38,456 bases of DNA from positions 1-38,456 of the forward strand of contig CAJHAA010000024.1 of assembly GCA_904846265.1 (NCBI GenBank), given 5' to 3'. The stretch is from Psychrobacter immobilis. Lineage in GTDB: Bacteria; Pseudomonadota; Gammaproteobacteria; Pseudomonadales; Moraxellaceae. Position numbers and translations under genes: made by a program. Below, one piece after another: positions 8,944-16,562 of this stretch. Every line of letters starts with the position of its first letter. Position 1 is the first letter of the stretch. Under the pieces are notes generated by a model. It had not been told where the DNA came from. It saw only the letters and a list, made by a program, of their open reading frames with translations, and searched no databases.

Positions 8944-9651
8944 ATGACTGAATCTACCGACAGATTAGATAGTACTAAATTGAATAGCGTTGAATCGGCT
9001 AGTACTAATATTGCTGACAATAAAGTACCTATAGCTGTGAGTAGTACTCATCAATCGATTGACTCTAAAACCATGAATCATACGCCTAAAGCTATGTACG
9101 TGACTTCAGGCAACTCGATAACACCTAAAGGTAAGTTGGATAAAATGCCAAAAATGGTTGCCAATGGCAGTCGCGCTTTTATCTGGTATTTGTTGGCGAT
9201 AATGGTGTTAATACTTGATCAATGGACTAAGTGGTTGGCCCAAACCAAATTAGCGTTCAATGACCCCGTACCGGTCATTGAACCATTTCTCAACTGGACA
9301 CTCGCTTATAACTATGGGGCAGCATTTAGCTTTTTAGCCGACGCTGGCGGTTGGCAGAAATGGTTTTTCTCAGGCTTAGCTTTTGTAATGGCTATCTTTT
9401 TAACGATTTATTTAATCAAAGCGCCACGTACAGCCAAGCTATTGTCTATGGGGTTGGCCTTAGTGCTTGGCGGTGCGATTGGCAACTTAATCGATCGTTT
9501 AAGAATTGGCAAAGTGGTTGACTTTATCCATGTGCATTATGCTGATGTCTGGAATTATCCTATTTTCAATGTTGCAGATATAGGTGTCTGTGTCGGTGTA
9601 GCGTTGATTATAATTGATATGATATTTTTGGAAAGTAAGCGTAATGAATAA
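8944..9651 (+). CDS. lspA: Lipoprotein signal peptidase II with long N-terminal extension
   Basis: An inner-membrane aspartyl protease that removes the signal peptide of prolipoproteins. The four-helix core and motifs are present: LDQWTK, YNYGAAFSF, GNLIDR (Asp184) and FNVADIGV (Asp212), the last two being the catalytic pair. At 235 residues it is about 70 longer than the usual 160-170, because of a polar Ser/Thr/Asn-rich N-terminus. The ATG at 8944 has only a weak Shine-Dalgarno; an internal ATG near 9145 would give a standard-length protein. lspA-like genes also occur in pbr/cad metal-resistance operons, which fits its place downstream of cadA. A very short coupled reading frame overlaps its stop. 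Confidence 0.9.
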   Translation: MTESTDRLDSTKLNSVESASTNIADNKVPIAVSSTHQSIDSKTMNHTPKAMYVTSGNSITPKGKLDKMPKMVANGSRAFIWYLLAIMVLILDQWTKWLAQTKLAFNDPVPVIEPFLNWTLAYNYGAAFSFLADAGGWQKWFFSGLAFVMAIFLTIYLIKAPRTAKLLSMGLALVLGGAIGNLIDRLRIGKVVDFIHVHYADVWNYPIFNVADIGVCVGVALIIIDMIFLESKRNE

Positions 9652-9679
9652 ACAAGTGAATATTGATCAGTACAAATAA
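9644..9679 (+). pseudogene. Possible truncated start of a gene coupled to lspA
   Basis: An ATG overlaps the lspA stop by 8 bp in another frame and opens an 11-codon frame (MNKQVNIDQYK) before TAA. In many bacteria the lspA stop is closely followed by fkpB/slpA or ispH. This may be the stub of such a gene cut off when lspA was captured. Chance or a leader-like peptide cannot be excluded. Confidence 0.3.
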
Positions 9680-9766
9680 AAAGAACTAGCGTCATAGCTG
9701 CTCTATACGGAAAGATACTTTTTATACTCAAGTGTGTTTATAAAAATGCGAACTGGAAGGTGATAT

Positions 9767-9969
9767 ATGATTAATACAAATACTCTCTCATTCTATATCC
9801 CAAAACCCAATGCATAATTGTATGCGAGTGAACGCAGGATGATTTTGAAGTGGCTAGACGAAGGCGTGACGTGCTAAGTGGTAGATGACAAAAACCAGTA
9901 CTTCAAAGCTCTGGACAGGGCCATTATTATAAAGACATTGAATACCGCCTAAATTATTTATTGAAATAA
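9767..9969 (+). pseudogene. Decayed small protein gene (two in-frame stops and one frameshift)
   Basis: A good Shine-Dalgarno (GGAAGGTGAT) precedes ATG 9767. Reading on in one frame gives MINTNTLSFYIPKPNA, stop (9815-9817), LYASERRMILKWLDEGVTC, stop, VVDDKNQYFKAL. A shift near 9913 then gives GQGHYYKDIEYRLNYLLK and a stop at 9967-9969. The pieces read like ordinary protein across both stops and the shift, as expected of a recently inactivated gene of about 65-68 codons. I do not recognise the family. Confidence 0.5.
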
Positions 9970-9984
9970 CAAAAGGATAATATA

Positions 9985-10347
9985 GTGTCACATGCTCAGC
10001 TAACTATCAAACAAATACATAATCTTAGAAAAAAACAAAGTGCCGCATTAAAAAGCCTTACCATTATAGGCTACCTAGAAGGCACCTCTTTCTTATTATT
10101 GCTCTGTATCGCCATGCCACTAAAATATATGCTGGACATTCCAGAAGGTGTGAAATACATCGGTATGGCACACGGTATATTGTTTATTACCTATATCATA
10201 ATACTTATAGGCTCAGCTATCAAAATGAAAATGCCTCTTTGGGCAATACCTGCGGGCGTACTCGGCTCACTCTTACCTTTTGGCCCGTTTATATTCGATC
10301 ATTTACTAAAAAAGAATTTACAGGAAAGTGTAAGTAAAGAAGCCTAG
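9985..10347 (+). CDS. DUF3817-like small integral membrane protein
   Basis: A 120-residue protein with three predicted membrane segments (about 24-45, 58-79, 84-108). Features such as LKSLTIIGYLEGTSFLLLLCIAMPLKY and a C-terminal GPFIFDHLLKK resemble the DUF3817 family, whose function is unknown. The start is GTG at 9985 with AAAGGAT upstream. It stands alone between the decayed gene and a 540-bp non-coding stretch, with no terminator I can support. Confidence 0.65.
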   Translation: MSHAQLTIKQIHNLRKKQSAALKSLTIIGYLEGTSFLLLLCIAMPLKYMLDIPEGVKYIGMAHGILFITYIIILIGSAIKMKMPLWAIPAGVLGSLLPFGPFIFDHLLKKNLQESVSKEA

Positions 10348-10887
10348 AACAAGCCCTGCTGCAAATGCTACAAACGTACCTTATTACTCAAGATTATTTT
10401 TCCTAACTAAATCACAAGCCGCCATCACTCATCATGGCGACAAATGAATAACATTGAGCAGAAATTAATCACAATAAAATTTTAATTCAGACCCAGTATG
10501 AATAATCTAACACTCTAGTCACTTTTCGAACTTATCTTACATACTATCGACAAACCCGTATTGTTTAAAAGCTAAACAGGTTTTGTCATCCGCGATGGAT
10601 TTCCTATTATCCTAGGGTATACCCCAAGGAAACCAGTTATTTTACCCTTCAAACATATTAACAGACTACTCAAAATAGACTGTTAATATGGAACCATCTA
10701 TAACAGACTTTAGAATTATAGGACTGGTTGCTGTGCTTTTTTCCTATCATTAGCCTATACCTAAAACATAAAACCTTTAAATGATAACCTATCTATCATT
10801 AGACTTTTTTATGTTATTAAATGATAGTAATATCTTGCTATTATCAATGAACATTAATTATTAAGTCTAAATAATAGAGGTGGCGTT
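10348..10887. other. Non-coding stretch with recombinase-type repeats
   Basis: There is no supportable gene in these 540 bp. It holds a weak hairpin (CGCCAT/ATGGCG near 10420), the left 81-bp inverted repeat (10615-10695) with its internal 11-bp palindrome, and three copies of CTATCATT upstream of the recombinase (10744-10751, 10793-10800 and inverted at 10820-10827). The copies of CTATCATT could be operator or accessory recombination subsites. Confidence 0.6.
10615..10695 (+). repeat. Left inverted repeat of the recombinase unit
   Basis: These 81 bp match the reverse complement of 11871-11951 at 58 of 81 positions without gaps. Identity is concentrated in the outer GGGTATACCC and in the inner 40 bp ending in ATGGAACC. 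The inner part contains a perfect 11-bp palindrome, CATATTAACAG (10654-10664) / CTGTTAATATG (10680-10690), of the size expected for a serine recombinase dimer site. Confidence 0.75.
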
Positions 10888-11478
10888 ATGACTGTTCGTA
10901 TTTATGTGAGAGCCAGCACTAAGGATCAAGACGCGACCAGAGCATTGTCTGACTTGATTAGCTTTAGCCAAAGCTATGATGATAACCATGTTGAGTACGT
11001 AGAGCATTTCAGTGGTACAAAGTTAGATAGACCAGCACTCACTAAGTTACTCAATGATGCTGAGCAAGGCGATATATTGCTTGTTGAGAGTGTAGATAGA
11101 TTGAGTAGATTGTCTCAGGATGATTTTGCTATCTTAAAGCAGCGCATCAAAGATAAAGGTTTGCGATTGGTAGTGGCTGATCTACCAACTACACATACGG
11201 TTAGCGAGGGTATGACAGGCGACATCCTTAGGGTAATTAACAATATGCTGATCGACTTATTAGCAACGATGGCAAAGCTTGATAACGATAAGCGTAGAGA
11301 ACGTATCAAGCAGGGATTAGCAAACAGTGGATATAAACCTACTGGTAAGAAAGCAAATCTAGCAAAACACAATCGTATTAGAGAATTAGACAGTCAAAAT
11401 AATATGACAAAAGAGGAAATCGCTAAGGCGGTTGGTGTTGGGGTAGCTACGGTTTATCGTGTCTTAAAACAGGGTTAA
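10888..11478 (+). CDS. Serine recombinase (resolvase/invertase family)
   Basis: A 196-residue site-specific recombinase. The N-terminal catalytic domain carries YVRAST with nucleophile Ser10 and Arg8. The LLVESVDRLSRLSQDDF segment holds the conserved Asp-Arg-Leu-Ser-Arg. The long E helix (about 108-140) leads into a C-terminal helix-turn-helix (MTKEEIAKAVGVGVATVYRVLKQ). Length and layout fit small resolvases/invertases, not the large integrases. GAGGTGG precedes the ATG. It sits alone between 81-bp inverted repeats, which may be its own sites, so it could invert the segment, resolve multimers, or be the remains of a transposon module. Which of these applies cannot be seen. Confidence 0.9.
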   Translation: MTVRIYVRASTKDQDATRALSDLISFSQSYDDNHVEYVEHFSGTKLDRPALTKLLNDAEQGDILLVESVDRLSRLSQDDFAILKQRIKDKGLRLVVADLPTTHTVSEGMTGDILRVINNMLIDLLATMAKLDNDKRRERIKQGLANSGYKPTGKKANLAKHNRIRELDSQNNMTKEEIAKAVGVGVATVYRVLKQG

Positions 11479-11590
11479 TAGCTGAAGTATTTTAAACATT
11501 AATTTACGTTTCTATAGACGCGATGCTATCAAATATATAATCATTAAGTTGATAGATTTTAATCATGTATCTTGATTCAAAAAAACCCTG

Positions 11591-11718
11591 TATTTGAGTA
11601 TTTGAGTATTTGAGTATTTGAGTATTTGAGTATTTGAGTATTTGAGTATTTGAGTATTTGAGTATTTGAGTATTTGAGTATTTGAGTATTTGAGTATTTG
11701 AGTATTTGAGTATTTGAG
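11591..11718. repeat. Tandem array of 16 perfect 8-bp repeats (TATTTGAG)
   Basis: Sixteen uninterrupted identical copies of TATTTGAG (128 bp), then TA and unique sequence. It begins 113 bp after the recombinase stop, inside the inverted-repeat unit. An 8-bp unit is not a multiple of three and no gene overlaps it. Unit length equals that of the array beside parA, though the sequence differs. It could be a protein-binding iteron-like array or a slippage-prone satellite. Confidence 0.9.
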
Positions 11719-11870
11719 TATCACTTTGCCTTTTTAGCTATGATAGTAATCAGCTGTATCAACTTTGTACGTACTAGCGTTGCAACTGATTTATTTTATA
11801 TATCGAATGCAGCGACTTTATGCCCATGCTTTGAGCAAATGCTATAAGCTCATTTTTAGCACATATAAGT

Positions 11871-11951
11871 GGTTCCATTATAGCAGTCTGTTTTGAGTGG
11901 TCTGTTAATAGGGTTTTGGGGCTTTTAAGTCGGTTCCGCTAGGGTATACCC
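11871..11951 (-). repeat. Right inverted repeat of the recombinase unit
   Basis: This is the reverse-complement partner of 10615-10695 (58/81 identical, no gaps). It starts GGTTCCATTATAGCAGTCTG and ends in TAGGGTATACCC. It is followed after only five bases by the 66-bp repeat that frames the next 14 kb, so two repeat systems meet here. Confidence 0.75.
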
Positions 11952-11956
11952 ATAAG

Positions 11957-12022
11957 GAACCAATTAGGTACTTTCACTGATTCGGTACCCTAGTGAGGAC
12001 TTGAATCTTAGGGTGTAGGCTA
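11957..12022 (+). repeat. Left 66-bp inverted repeat framing the 14.4-kb cargo
   Basis: These 66 bp match the reverse complement of 26316-26381 at 58 positions with no gaps, including the 19-base run beginning CCCTAGTGAGG. Past its inner end lies a local palindrome (GTAGGCTA...TAGCCTAC). Together with its partner it bounds eptA through the ferric reductase. Confidence 0.85.
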
Positions 12023-12261
12023 GTGATAACAATAGCCTACATTATTTATAGCAGGTCAGTGTACATGGCAGTAAAACGCCCCGACTATATCGAAGGTTGA
12101 TTTACTTGAGTCAGGCATCGCTGCCTGACAGGGTTAAAAGATCATAATAACGTTTTTCAAACTCACTCTTCTTAGGTGATGTGGTTAATAATGGGGTTTT
12201 GATCCTACATACCTGAAAAATTTCAATAGTAGCACTAAAACACAAACTCCTATTCAATCCC

Positions 12262-12295
12262 CTTAACGTCTTCTTAACAGGCTACTTGCTATCGT
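12262..12295 (+). promoter_or_regulatory. PmrA/QseB-type box and -10 of eptA
   Basis: CTTAAC (12262-12267), 5 bp, CTTAAC (12273-12278), then 11 bp to a weak -10 TATCGT (12290-12295). The tandem half-site replaces a -35, the usual arrangement at promoters activated by PmrA/QseB-type regulators. The layout is the same at 16396. Confidence 0.7.
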
Positions 12296-12317
12296 AAGGA
12301 ATCATATTCCTTACGAT
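12291..12317. promoter_or_regulatory. Perfect 12-bp palindrome over the eptA start region
   Basis: ATCGTAAGGAAT and its exact complement are separated by CAT. It overlaps the proposed -10 and would span the transcription start, ending 20 bp before the ATG. It could be a repressor operator or a 5' mRNA hairpin. Confidence 0.55.
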
Positions 12318-12336
12318 CCTGTTGAGAATCCCGTTT

Positions 12337-14007
12337 ATGTTACCCTCTCAAGCACTTAGCACTATTAGTAATCAAGCTAATACGAAAAAAAGCTTTGCAA
12401 GCAAAATTTTTGATCGCAAGATTAATCTTAGCTTTCTGATTATCATTGTCGTGCTTTATTTAATAGCTACTGCCAATATTGGCTTTTTTACGCAAGTGTT
12501 AAGTGTTTATCCACTTAGCACAAACATTGGCTTTATAGTGTCTCTCTCAGGCTTATTATTTAGCTTGATGTGGCTAATCGTTCAGTTGCTATGCTATCGA
12601 CCCATTGCCAAACCAATGCTGATTGCTTTAGTGCTGATAGCAGCTGTGTGCGGGTATTTTACCGATGCTTACGGCACCATATTTGATACTAATATGCTAA
12701 TTAATAGCTTACAGACTGATCAAGCAGAAGCGATGGAACTGATGTCGCTAAGCTTTTTTATTCGGCTGCTAATATTAGGTGTTGTACCTGCTGTTATTAT
12801 TAGCAAATTAAAAATAAAACCTACTTCCTTACGACGCTCGATACTACAAAAGACAGCTACTTTGATAGCGGCTATTGCCTTAGTAGGCGTTTGCTTATTG
12901 CCCTTTGGTGATCAATACGCCACCTTTTTTCGTCAGCATAAAATGGTGCGTAGTTATACCAATCCTATTACTCCTATTTATTCAGTCATCAAACTCGGTA
13001 CTGATTATATTGATGAGCTACGCCGTCCTGATACGATGATACTGCACGCAACTGATGCCAAACGTAACGCTGCTAATGGTAGTACAGCAAAACCAAAACT
13101 CATGGTATTTGTCGTTGGTGAAACAGTGCGCGCTGACCATATTAGCTTAAATGGTTATAAGCGCGATACGATGCCACTACTTGCCAAGCAATCTAATATT
13201 TATAGCTTCAAAAATGCCACCTCTTGCGGTACTTCTACAGCTTACTCAGTGCCTTGTATGTTCAGTTATGCTAATCGTTCAGACTATAATCCGGATGAAG
13301 CAGACTATAATGAAAACGTGCTAGATACGCTCAATAAACAAGGCGTAAACGTTATTTGGCGCGATAATAATTCAAGCTCTAAAGGCGTGGCGGATCGAGT
13401 GACTTTTGAAGACTACAAAACGAGCGATATCAATCCAAATTGCGATGATGAATGTCGCGATATCGGTATGCTTGATGGTTTTGATAAGCTTGTAAAAACA
13501 GGCGCTTCTGCTAAAGATACACTGATTTTATTACATCAAATGGGCAATCATGGTCCCGCTTACTACAAGCGTTATCCTAAGGCTTTTGAAGAATATAAAC
13601 CCGTCTGTATGACCAATGAGCTATCCAAGTGCGATGACCAATCAGTTATTAACGGCTATGACAATGCGATTCGTTATACCGATTACTTCTTGAATAACGT
13701 GATTGATACGCTAAAAACTTACGAGCCCGATTATGATGTGGTAATGGTATATATTAGCGATCATGGTGAGAGTTTAGGTGAGAATAATATCTACTTGCAC
13801 GGCCTGCCTTACTCTATAGCACCCGCTGCGCAAAAGCAGGTGCCTGTCATTATTTGGTCGCCTACTAATAATAGTATTGATAAAAACAGCCTTATGCTTG
13901 ATAAGCCAGTATCACACGATTTTATTACCCCAACTTTACTTCAATTTTTCGGTATTACCACCGACGAGATGCTATCAAAACCTACTTTTTTCCAGTATAC
14001 CCATTAA
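12337..14007 (+). CDS. eptA: Lipid A phosphoethanolamine transferase (EptA/MCR family)
   Basis: A 556-residue inner-membrane enzyme that moves phosphoethanolamine from phosphatidylethanolamine to lipid A, lowering surface negative charge; the family underlies resistance to cationic peptides such as polymyxins. Five N-terminal membrane helices (to about 200) precede the periplasmic sulfatase-like domain. Seen are GETVRADH (Glu262, zinc ligand), SCGTST with the nucleophile Thr301, SDHGESLGE (zinc-binding Asp/His) and several cysteines placed for disulfides. The stretch TSCGTSTAYSVPCMFS and WRDNNSSSKGV are very MCR-like. ATG 12337 is chosen over TTG 12322; neither has a strong Shine-Dalgarno. 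It heads an apparent operon with the response regulator 45 bp downstream. Activity on lipid A is inferred from family. Confidence 0.92.
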   Translation: MLPSQALSTISNQANTKKSFASKIFDRKINLSFLIIIVVLYLIATANIGFFTQVLSVYPLSTNIGFIVSLSGLLFSLMWLIVQLLCYRPIAKPMLIALVLIAAVCGYFTDAYGTIFDTNMLINSLQTDQAEAMELMSLSFFIRLLILGVVPAVIISKLKIKPTSLRRSILQKTATLIAAIALVGVCLLPFGDQYATFFRQHKMVRSYTNPITPIYSVIKLGTDYIDELRRPDTMILHATDAKRNAANGSTAKPKLMVFVVGETVRADHISLNGYKRDTMPLLAKQSNIYSFKNATSCGTSTAYSVPCMFSYANRSDYNPDEADYNENVLDTLNKQGVNVIWRDNNSSSKGVADRVTFEDYKTSDINPNCDDECRDIGMLDGFDKLVKTGASAKDTLILLHQMGNHGPAYYKRYPKAFEEYKPVCMTNELSKCDDQSVINGYDNAIRYTDYFLNNVIDTLKTYEPDYDVVMVYISDHGESLGENNIYLHGLPYSIAPAAQKQVPVIIWSPTNNSIDKNSLMLDKPVSHDFITPTLLQFFGITTDEMLSKPTFFQYTH

Positions 14008-14052
14008 ATTATTTTTTATCCGCCTCACGCTTTTTATAGAGTAGTAGCCATT

Positions 14053-14739
14053 ATGTATAAAATACTTATTATTGAAGACAATCCCGATATCGTCGCCAAC
14101 ATTTACGCTTTTTTTGAGACTAAAGGCTTTGAGTTAGACAATGCTCATAATGGCATTAGTGGCTTAACGCTAGCTTCAAATAATCGTTATGACGTTATCT
14201 TACTAGATGTGATGTTGCCTGGCATGGATGGCACCAAATTGTGCAAGGCGCTTCGAGAGGAATTGCATAATAAAACACCTGTGCTCATGCTGACGGCACG
14301 TGATACGATTCTGGATAAAGTCACAGGTTTTGATAGTGGCGCTGATGATTATTTGGTCAAGCCTTTTTCGCTCGTCGAATTAGAATCCCGTATTAAAGCT
14401 TTGATTCGTCGGCATCAAGACGATCATTTTCAACATAATATTACCGTTGGCAAACTGTCTTTAAATACCGATGAGCACACGGTTACTCGTGAGGGTAAAT
14501 CACTCAAGCTCACGCCAACAGGGTTTAAAATACTGAATACCCTGATGAGCGCCGCACCTCGAGTCGTCAATAAGAATGAGCTTGAGGAAAAATTATGGGG
14601 TGAAGATATACCTCACAGCGATGCTTTACGTACGCATATGCATAGTGTGCGCGCTCAAGTTGATAAACCGTTTATTGAGCCGATGATCATGACCATAGCG
14701 GGCGTTGGCTATCAGATTATCAACCCTGATAAAGTCTAA
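14053..14739 (+). CDS. OmpR/PhoB-family response regulator (PmrA/QseB-like)
   Basis: A 228-residue regulator. The receiver domain (1-115) has the acidic pair Glu8/Asp9, phospho-acceptor Asp52 (ILLDVMLPGMDG), Thr in LTARD and Lys in VKPFS. The C-terminal winged helix (about 130-225) has the RTHMHSVRAQVD recognition region and ends in GVGYQI. It follows eptA closely and precedes its sensor kinase. It is a strong candidate to bind the CTTAAC-N5-CTTAAC boxes before eptA and dgkA, giving positive autoregulation through the eptA promoter. Which kinase and which boxes it uses is inferred. Confidence 0.88.
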   Translation: MYKILIIEDNPDIVANIYAFFETKGFELDNAHNGISGLTLASNNRYDVILLDVMLPGMDGTKLCKALREELHNKTPVLMLTARDTILDKVTGFDSGADDYLVKPFSLVELESRIKALIRRHQDDHFQHNITVGKLSLNTDEHTVTREGKSLKLTPTGFKILNTLMSAAPRVVNKNELEEKLWGEDIPHSDALRTHMHSVRAQVDKPFIEPMIMTIAGVGYQIINPDKV

Positions 14740-14839
14740 AATTTCACAATACGATTTACAGATTAGAGTCTATTATAAGCAGTCATATCTATATTTTTTC
14801 TTACGCTATCTATTGCCTTACACTAAATAAGCGTCTGCC

Positions 14840-16198
14840 ATGTTCACTATAGACTCAATCGCCAATAAGTTTCGAATCTCCTATTTTATATTCGCTTTAT
14901 TGCTTTGCACGGCTTTCGTCAGCATTTTTATGTATGCTGAGATGCGAATTGAACAGGACTTAGTGAAAGGGCGACTTTTACAGCAGCTACAAATCAGTCA
15001 AGAAAAATATGGTGAACAGGCTGTTTATACAGCAAATCCGGGTATTAAAATTTATCGTTATGATAGTGCGCCTGAGAATTTAAAAACAATAGCCAACGGA
15101 ACCGTTCAAGAAATGCGAGTAACCGTAAATAATAAAGCGGGTAAAACTGAAACTAATCTGCATTTTTTTGCTTATCCACAAAATGAGCAAAACTATATTT
15201 TGACCTACTTAGAAGGGTCTGAAATGGCGATGGAGAATTATCCTGTTTTAGCAATCTTTGAGAATCTAGAAGATATATTTGCTGATGCACTAAAAATTGC
15301 GGTCCTTTTGAGCTTACTAATCGCTGCGCTATTCTCTTATTTATCCTCTAAGCAAATCATCAAGCCTTTATTAGATCTAAAAAAAGCGGTAGAGACCGAT
15401 AATCAAAATTTAACCGAATTAACCCACCTACCCTCAGAAGTTGGGGTGTTAGCACAAGCGATTGATGAGAAAAATAATAACCTTGAGCAGTATCTAAAGC
15501 GTGAGCAATTATTCACAGGCGATGTCAGCCATGAATTGCGTACCCCTTTAACCATAATAATGGGCGCATCCGAGGTATTAGCCTCCCAATTAGCGCACGA
15601 CAGCTATTTAAGCGAATTTACTAACCGTATCAACACGACTGCAAAGGAGACCACTGAGATTATCAGCGCCTTATTACTACTCTCTCGTGCCCCTGAAAAA
15701 CTGGATGCCCCGCAAACCTCTATTAATAGTATTGCTATAAATGAGGCGCAGCGCTTAAACTATCTACTCAAATATAAGTCAGTCACTTGTACAATAATCG
15801 CTGAACAAGTGTATTTTACAAACGTGCGTCCTGAACTGCTAAAAATGGCGCTAGGTAACCTCATTAAAAATGCCTTTCAATACACAGATGATGGTGAAGT
15901 CATCATAACTATCGATAGTGACAAAATAGTCGTTACTGATACGGGTCTTGGTATTCCTGAGAGTATGATGCCGCTGCTGTATGAGCGCTTTGAGCGTTTA
16001 GAGCATAGCAATACGGATGGCAAAACGGATGGCAAAACGGATGACAATTCGAGCACAGATAAGGCATTTAGTAATAAGGTTGAAGGGTCGGGCTTAGGAC
16101 TTAGTATCGTGCAGCGTATTATGACGCATATGGATTGGGAATTAACCCATCAAGCCAATAAAACTGGGGGCAGCAGCTTTAGTATTTATTATCGTTAA
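14840..16198 (+). CDS. Sensor histidine kinase, PmrB-like
   Basis: A 452-residue membrane kinase. TM1 (about 13-31), a periplasmic sensor of about 120 residues, TM2 (about 151-169), a HAMP-like linker, the HisKA box with His231 (SHELRTPLT), then the ATPase domain with N box LGNLIKNAFQY, DTGLGIP and GSGLGLSIVQ. Three 12-bp DNA repeats (16013-16048) insert an NTDGKTDGKTDD stretch in the ATP-lid region between these last two motifs, a likely slippage product. The 100-bp gap after the regulator and lack of a clear Shine-Dalgarno are noted. A terminator follows. Signal unknown; iron, acid or cationic peptides are usual for PmrB relatives. Confidence 0.87.
   Translation: MFTIDSIANKFRISYFIFALLLCTAFVSIFMYAEMRIEQDLVKGRLLQQLQISQEKYGEQAVYTANPGIKIYRYDSAPENLKTIANGTVQEMRVTVNNKAGKTETNLHFFAYPQNEQNYILTYLEGSEMAMENYPVLAIFENLEDIFADALKIAVLLSLLIAALFSYLSSKQIIKPLLDLKKAVETDNQNLTELTHLPSEVGVLAQAIDEKNNNLEQYLKREQLFTGDVSHELRTPLTIIMGASEVLASQLAHDSYLSEFTNRINTTAKETTEIISALLLLSRAPEKLDAPQTSINSIAINEAQRLNYLLKYKSVTCTIIAEQVYFTNVRPELLKMALGNLIKNAFQYTDDGEVIITIDSDKIVVTDTGLGIPESMMPLLYERFERLEHSNTDGKTDGKTDDNSSTDKAFSNKVEGSGLGLSIVQRIMTHMDWELTHQANKTGGSSFSIYYR
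16013..16048 (+). repeat. Three 12-bp tandem repeats inside the kinase gene
   Basis: Two exact copies of ACGGATGGCAAA and a third with two changes. The unit is a multiple of three, so copy number changes would keep the frame and lengthen or shorten the ATP lid by four residues each. Confidence 0.85.
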
Positions 16199-16236
16199 GG
16201 CTATCGAACGATAAGCCCAATTATATAGCTTTAGTC

Positions 16237-16285
16237 AAAGCAGTAGCCGACACCTCAATAGCACAGGTGTTAGTTACTGCTTTTT
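16237..16285 (+). terminator. Terminator after the eptA/two-component operon
   Basis: AAAGCAGTA (16237-16245) pairs with TACTGCTTT (16275-16283), with an inner ACACCT/AGGTGT stem, and ends in five T. It lies 39 bp past the kinase stop and separates this operon from dgkA. Confidence 0.8.
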
Positions 16286-16395
16286 GGTTTGTCCAGTATT
16301 TAGGTATTAAGCTTAGTAAAGACGCTATATCAAAAGTCTAAAACCCGCAATTGCCCTACTTAAGCAACGGTATAAATTTAATTTCAGGGTTTTAT

Positions 16396-16429
16396 CTTAA
16401 CGCTTTCTTAACGATACCAATCTTATAAT
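16396..16429 (+). promoter_or_regulatory. PmrA/QseB-type box and -10 of dgkA
   Basis: CTTAAC (16396-16401), GCTTT, CTTAAC (16407-16412), then 11 bp to a consensus -10 TATAAT (16424-16429). Half-sites, spacing and distance are identical to the eptA promoter. The rest of the 364-bp gap around it holds the preceding terminator and a 5' leader of about 125 nt. Confidence 0.75.
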
Positions 16430-16562
16430 GATACCTAAGTGCTAACCAGTGCCCTCCTACACTGGGATCATTACAACAAGAATTATATCGGTGATTGCAC
16501 TTTTTATTTTATTCCCAAAGCTTGCCATACCCTCTAACTTTAATGACTATTAAGCAATCAAC

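Larger units (their letters stand above)
11479..12336. other. 858-bp non-coding junction
   Basis: No gene can be supported here. In order it contains the 16-copy array, the right recombinase repeat, the left 66-bp repeat, a 7-bp-arm hairpin (TCAGGCA/TGCCTGA, 12111-12128) without a U tract, and the eptA promoter region. Confidence 0.65.

Noticed and set aside
11591..11718. The 8-bp array as a CRISPR
   Set aside because: The units are 8 bp and directly contiguous with no spacers, and no cas gene is present; the same holds for 38345-38456.
10615..11951. The recombinase unit as a complete Tn3-family transposon
   Set aside because: There is no transposase gene between the repeats and the ends do not resemble the 38-bp Tn3-family termini beginning GGGG.
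12111..12128. TCAGGCA/TGCCTGA hairpin as a terminator
   Set aside because: A short stem without a T tract, and no gene directly upstream.
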